In this document: positions 11,755-12,921 of the stretch, in pieces
Layout: each line of letters opens with the position of its first letter
Position numbering within the stretch: position 1 is the first letter of the stretch
The notes under the pieces: generated by a model
Database searches by the model: none
The model's input: only the letters and a program-made list of their open reading frames with translations
Told to the model about the DNA's origin: nothing
Source: PALSA-894 sp049698215
GTDB taxonomy: Bacteria; Pseudomonadota; Alphaproteobacteria; Rhizobiales; Xanthobacteraceae
Assembly (NCBI GenBank): GCA_049698215.1
Contig: JBAVXH010000076.1
Coordinates: 1-12,921, forward strand
DNA length: 12,921 nucleotides
Direction of reading: 5' to 3'
Made by a program: the position numbers and the translations under genes

Positions 11755-12921
11755 TCATCCCTCGCGGCTCGCGCTCATCAGCGTGCGGTTGAAGCGCGAC
11801 TTCTGCTCATCGGTGAGGCTCGCGTAGAACTTGGTGAGCGCGGGGCGCAGCGTTTCGAGCGCGTCCTGCAGCGCTCCGATACGCTGCTCCATGGCGGCGA
11901 GCCGTCCGGTCGGCGTGAATGCCGAACCTGTCGGGCAGGCCGCGCGCACGATCTCTGCCGCCTTTTCGGTCGCGACGCGAAGCTCGTTCAACGCCCCGCG
12001 CTGCGCCTCGTTCGGCTGCACCACATCTTCGATGCGCGCGATCGGCCAGTGCGAGGGATCGCTTCCTGTGCTGCAGGCCTGCGCGAGCCGGTCGGACCGC
12101 GTTTCGGCGCGTGCGCTGCGTCGCGCCTTGGAGGCCTTCGGGCCAAGTTCGTTGAAGCGCTCCTTCTGCTCGTCCGACAGCGCGCGATAGAATTTGTCCA
12201 GCGCGGGACGCACGGCACCCACCGCAAGGCGCAGCGCCGCGAGCTGCTGCTCCAGCGTTTCAAGCCGCCCGATCGGCGTGACCGGCGCGGTGCGCGGGCA
12301 GGCCGTGCGCAATTCTTGCGCGGCCTTGTCGGAGGCGCGGATCAGTGCATCGAGCAGTGCGCGCTGCTCCGGCGTCGGCTCGATGGCGGTCAGGATGTCG
12401 TCAACCGGCCAGTCGGTCAGACCAGGCGCCGTGCTGCCGCACCACTCGGCAAAGTTCGCCGACGCAGGCTGCACGGTCCGCGCACGCCGGCCCGGCGCGC
12501 CGAACGCGCGTCCGAAGTCGTAGTCGTAGGGCCGATAGATTCCGTAGAGCAGATCGTCGTAGCCGTAGTTCCAGAACACCGAATCATAGGCGGACGGCCA
12601 GAGCCAGAACGTGTCGTCGTAATAGGCGTAGGGCCAGAAGTAGGGCCCGGGCCAGAACGCGCCGGCAAAACGCGCGCGATGGAAGAACGCCGGATCGAAG
12701 CGATGGCGCGCGAAGCCCGGGCCGAATGCGCGCGCCGCCAGCGCCTGTGCGTTGCGTCCGCTGAAGGCCCGCGCCGCAAAGGGATTGCCGCGCGCATGGA
12801 CCGGCGCGCTGCGCAACACCTGCCTCATGTCTCGCCGGGAGAGCCCGGGCGCGTTGCCGCGCGCAAACGAAGGGCGATCGAACGATCGTGCCGCGCGGCC
12901 ATGGAAGGCGGGGCCGCGAGC
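11755..12921 (-). CDS. Tandem Spy/CpxP-like (LTxxQ) protein, 5' end beyond the window
   Basis: The frame has no stop from 12921 to the TGA at 11755 and gives at least 388 residues. The Met at 12828 looks internal, because the 31 residues before it (ARGPAFHGRAARSFDRPSF...) have the same Arg/Ala/Phe/Gly-rich make-up as those after it. Counting from Met 12828, residues 58-107 are strikingly rich in Trp, Tyr, Phe and Asp (FWPGPYFWPYAYYDDTFWLW). Then follow two helical repeats, about 130-228 and 252-350. Each begins with a Cys and a WP[VI] segment, has a PxxxQ motif, a second Cys, TP[IT]GRL, RPAL.KFY and a closing L[ST]DEQK.RFN. These are LTxxQ motifs of the periplasmic Spy/CpxP chaperone-like group. 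The protein is probably exported, but the signal peptide lies outside the window. A chaperone or envelope-stress role is inferred from family only. Confidence 0.8.
   Translation of the reverse strand, partial: ARGPAFHGRAARSFDRPSFARGNAPGLSRRDMRQVLRSAPVHARGNPFAARAFSGRNAQALAARAFGPGFARHRFDPAFFHRARFAGAFWPGPYFWPYAYYDDTFWLWPSAYDSVFWNYGYDDLLYGIYRPYDYDFGRAFGAPGRRARTVQPASANFAEWCGSTAPGLTDWPVDDILTAIEPTPEQRALLDALIRASDKAAQELRTACPRTAPVTPIGRLETLEQQLAALRLAVGAVRPALDKFYRALSDEQKERFNELGPKASKARRSARAETRSDRLAQACSTGSDPSHWPIARIEDVVQPNEAQRGALNELRVATEKAAEIVRAACPTGSAFTPTGRLAAMEQRIGALQDALETLRPALTKFYASLTDEQKSRFNRTLMSASREG
11779..12075 (-). repeat. Second LTxxQ repeat unit of the Spy-like protein
   Basis: About 99 codons from ACSTG/HWPIARIED to LTDEQKSRFNRTL. 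It aligns along its length with the unit at 12145-12441, including both cysteines and the RPALTKFY block, so it is an internal duplication. Confidence 0.6.
12145..12441 (-). repeat. First LTxxQ repeat unit of the Spy-like protein
   Basis: About 99 codons from CGSTAPGLTDWPVDDIL to LSDEQKERFNEL. The partner unit follows after a basic linker (KASKARRSARAETRSDR). Confidence 0.6.

Overview
The window looks like chromosomal DNA of a GC-rich alphaproteobacterium, most likely a Bradyrhizobium/Rhodopseudomonas-type member of the Hyphomicrobiales. This is inferred from gene content, not from a search. The pointers are strong GC bias, an MmcB-family DNA repair protein, a Bug-type (TctC) periplasmic receptor, a tandem Spy/CpxP-like LTxxQ protein, and an intergenic repeat beginning TAGCCCGGAT of a type I associate with that group. 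Coding is dense: no gap between genes exceeds about 150 bp. I see no tRNA, rRNA, CRISPR array, insertion sequence or phage gene.

Left part (1-5099), all on the minus strand. From the left edge: a truncated membrane-anchored protein of unknown function, an MFS transporter (499-1683), an exported dienelactone-hydrolase-like enzyme with a TTG start (1801-2661), mmcB (2684-3166), a FitAB/VapBC-type toxin-antitoxin pair (3209-3921) and mtnA of methionine salvage (3969-5099). Transcription runs right to left, so the toxin-antitoxin operon lies upstream of mmcB and the hydrolase, with short gaps.

Middle (5221-6719), plus strand: an alpha/beta hydrolase with kynurenine-formamidase-like motifs, then pyrE with its own plausible promoter. 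They face a minus-strand block: gcdH (glutaryl-CoA dehydrogenase, 6722-7939), a repeat element, and a translationally coupled SDR/Bug receptor pair (8086-9867). A divergent control region of about 120 bp separates that pair from a plus-strand cysteine-synthase-like gene (9989-11035). After it come a small exported protein of unknown function and, convergent to it, a tandem LTxxQ (Spy/CpxP-like) protein whose 5' end lies beyond the right edge.

Most genes are housekeeping or catabolic. The most interesting place is the toxin-antitoxin locus. A perfect 34-bp palindrome, built around two tandem TGATATCA units, covers the -10 element of a good promoter (TTGAAG, 17 bp, TATCAT). At the antitoxin's 3' end, a dnaX-type slippery heptamer A AAA AAG sits in exactly the phase in which a -1 shift would fuse antitoxin to toxin. 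Other points of note are a folded repeat with three mutually complementary arms between gcdH and the SDR gene, nested inverted repeats before the cysteine synthase gene, and a possible leaderless start for the MFS gene.
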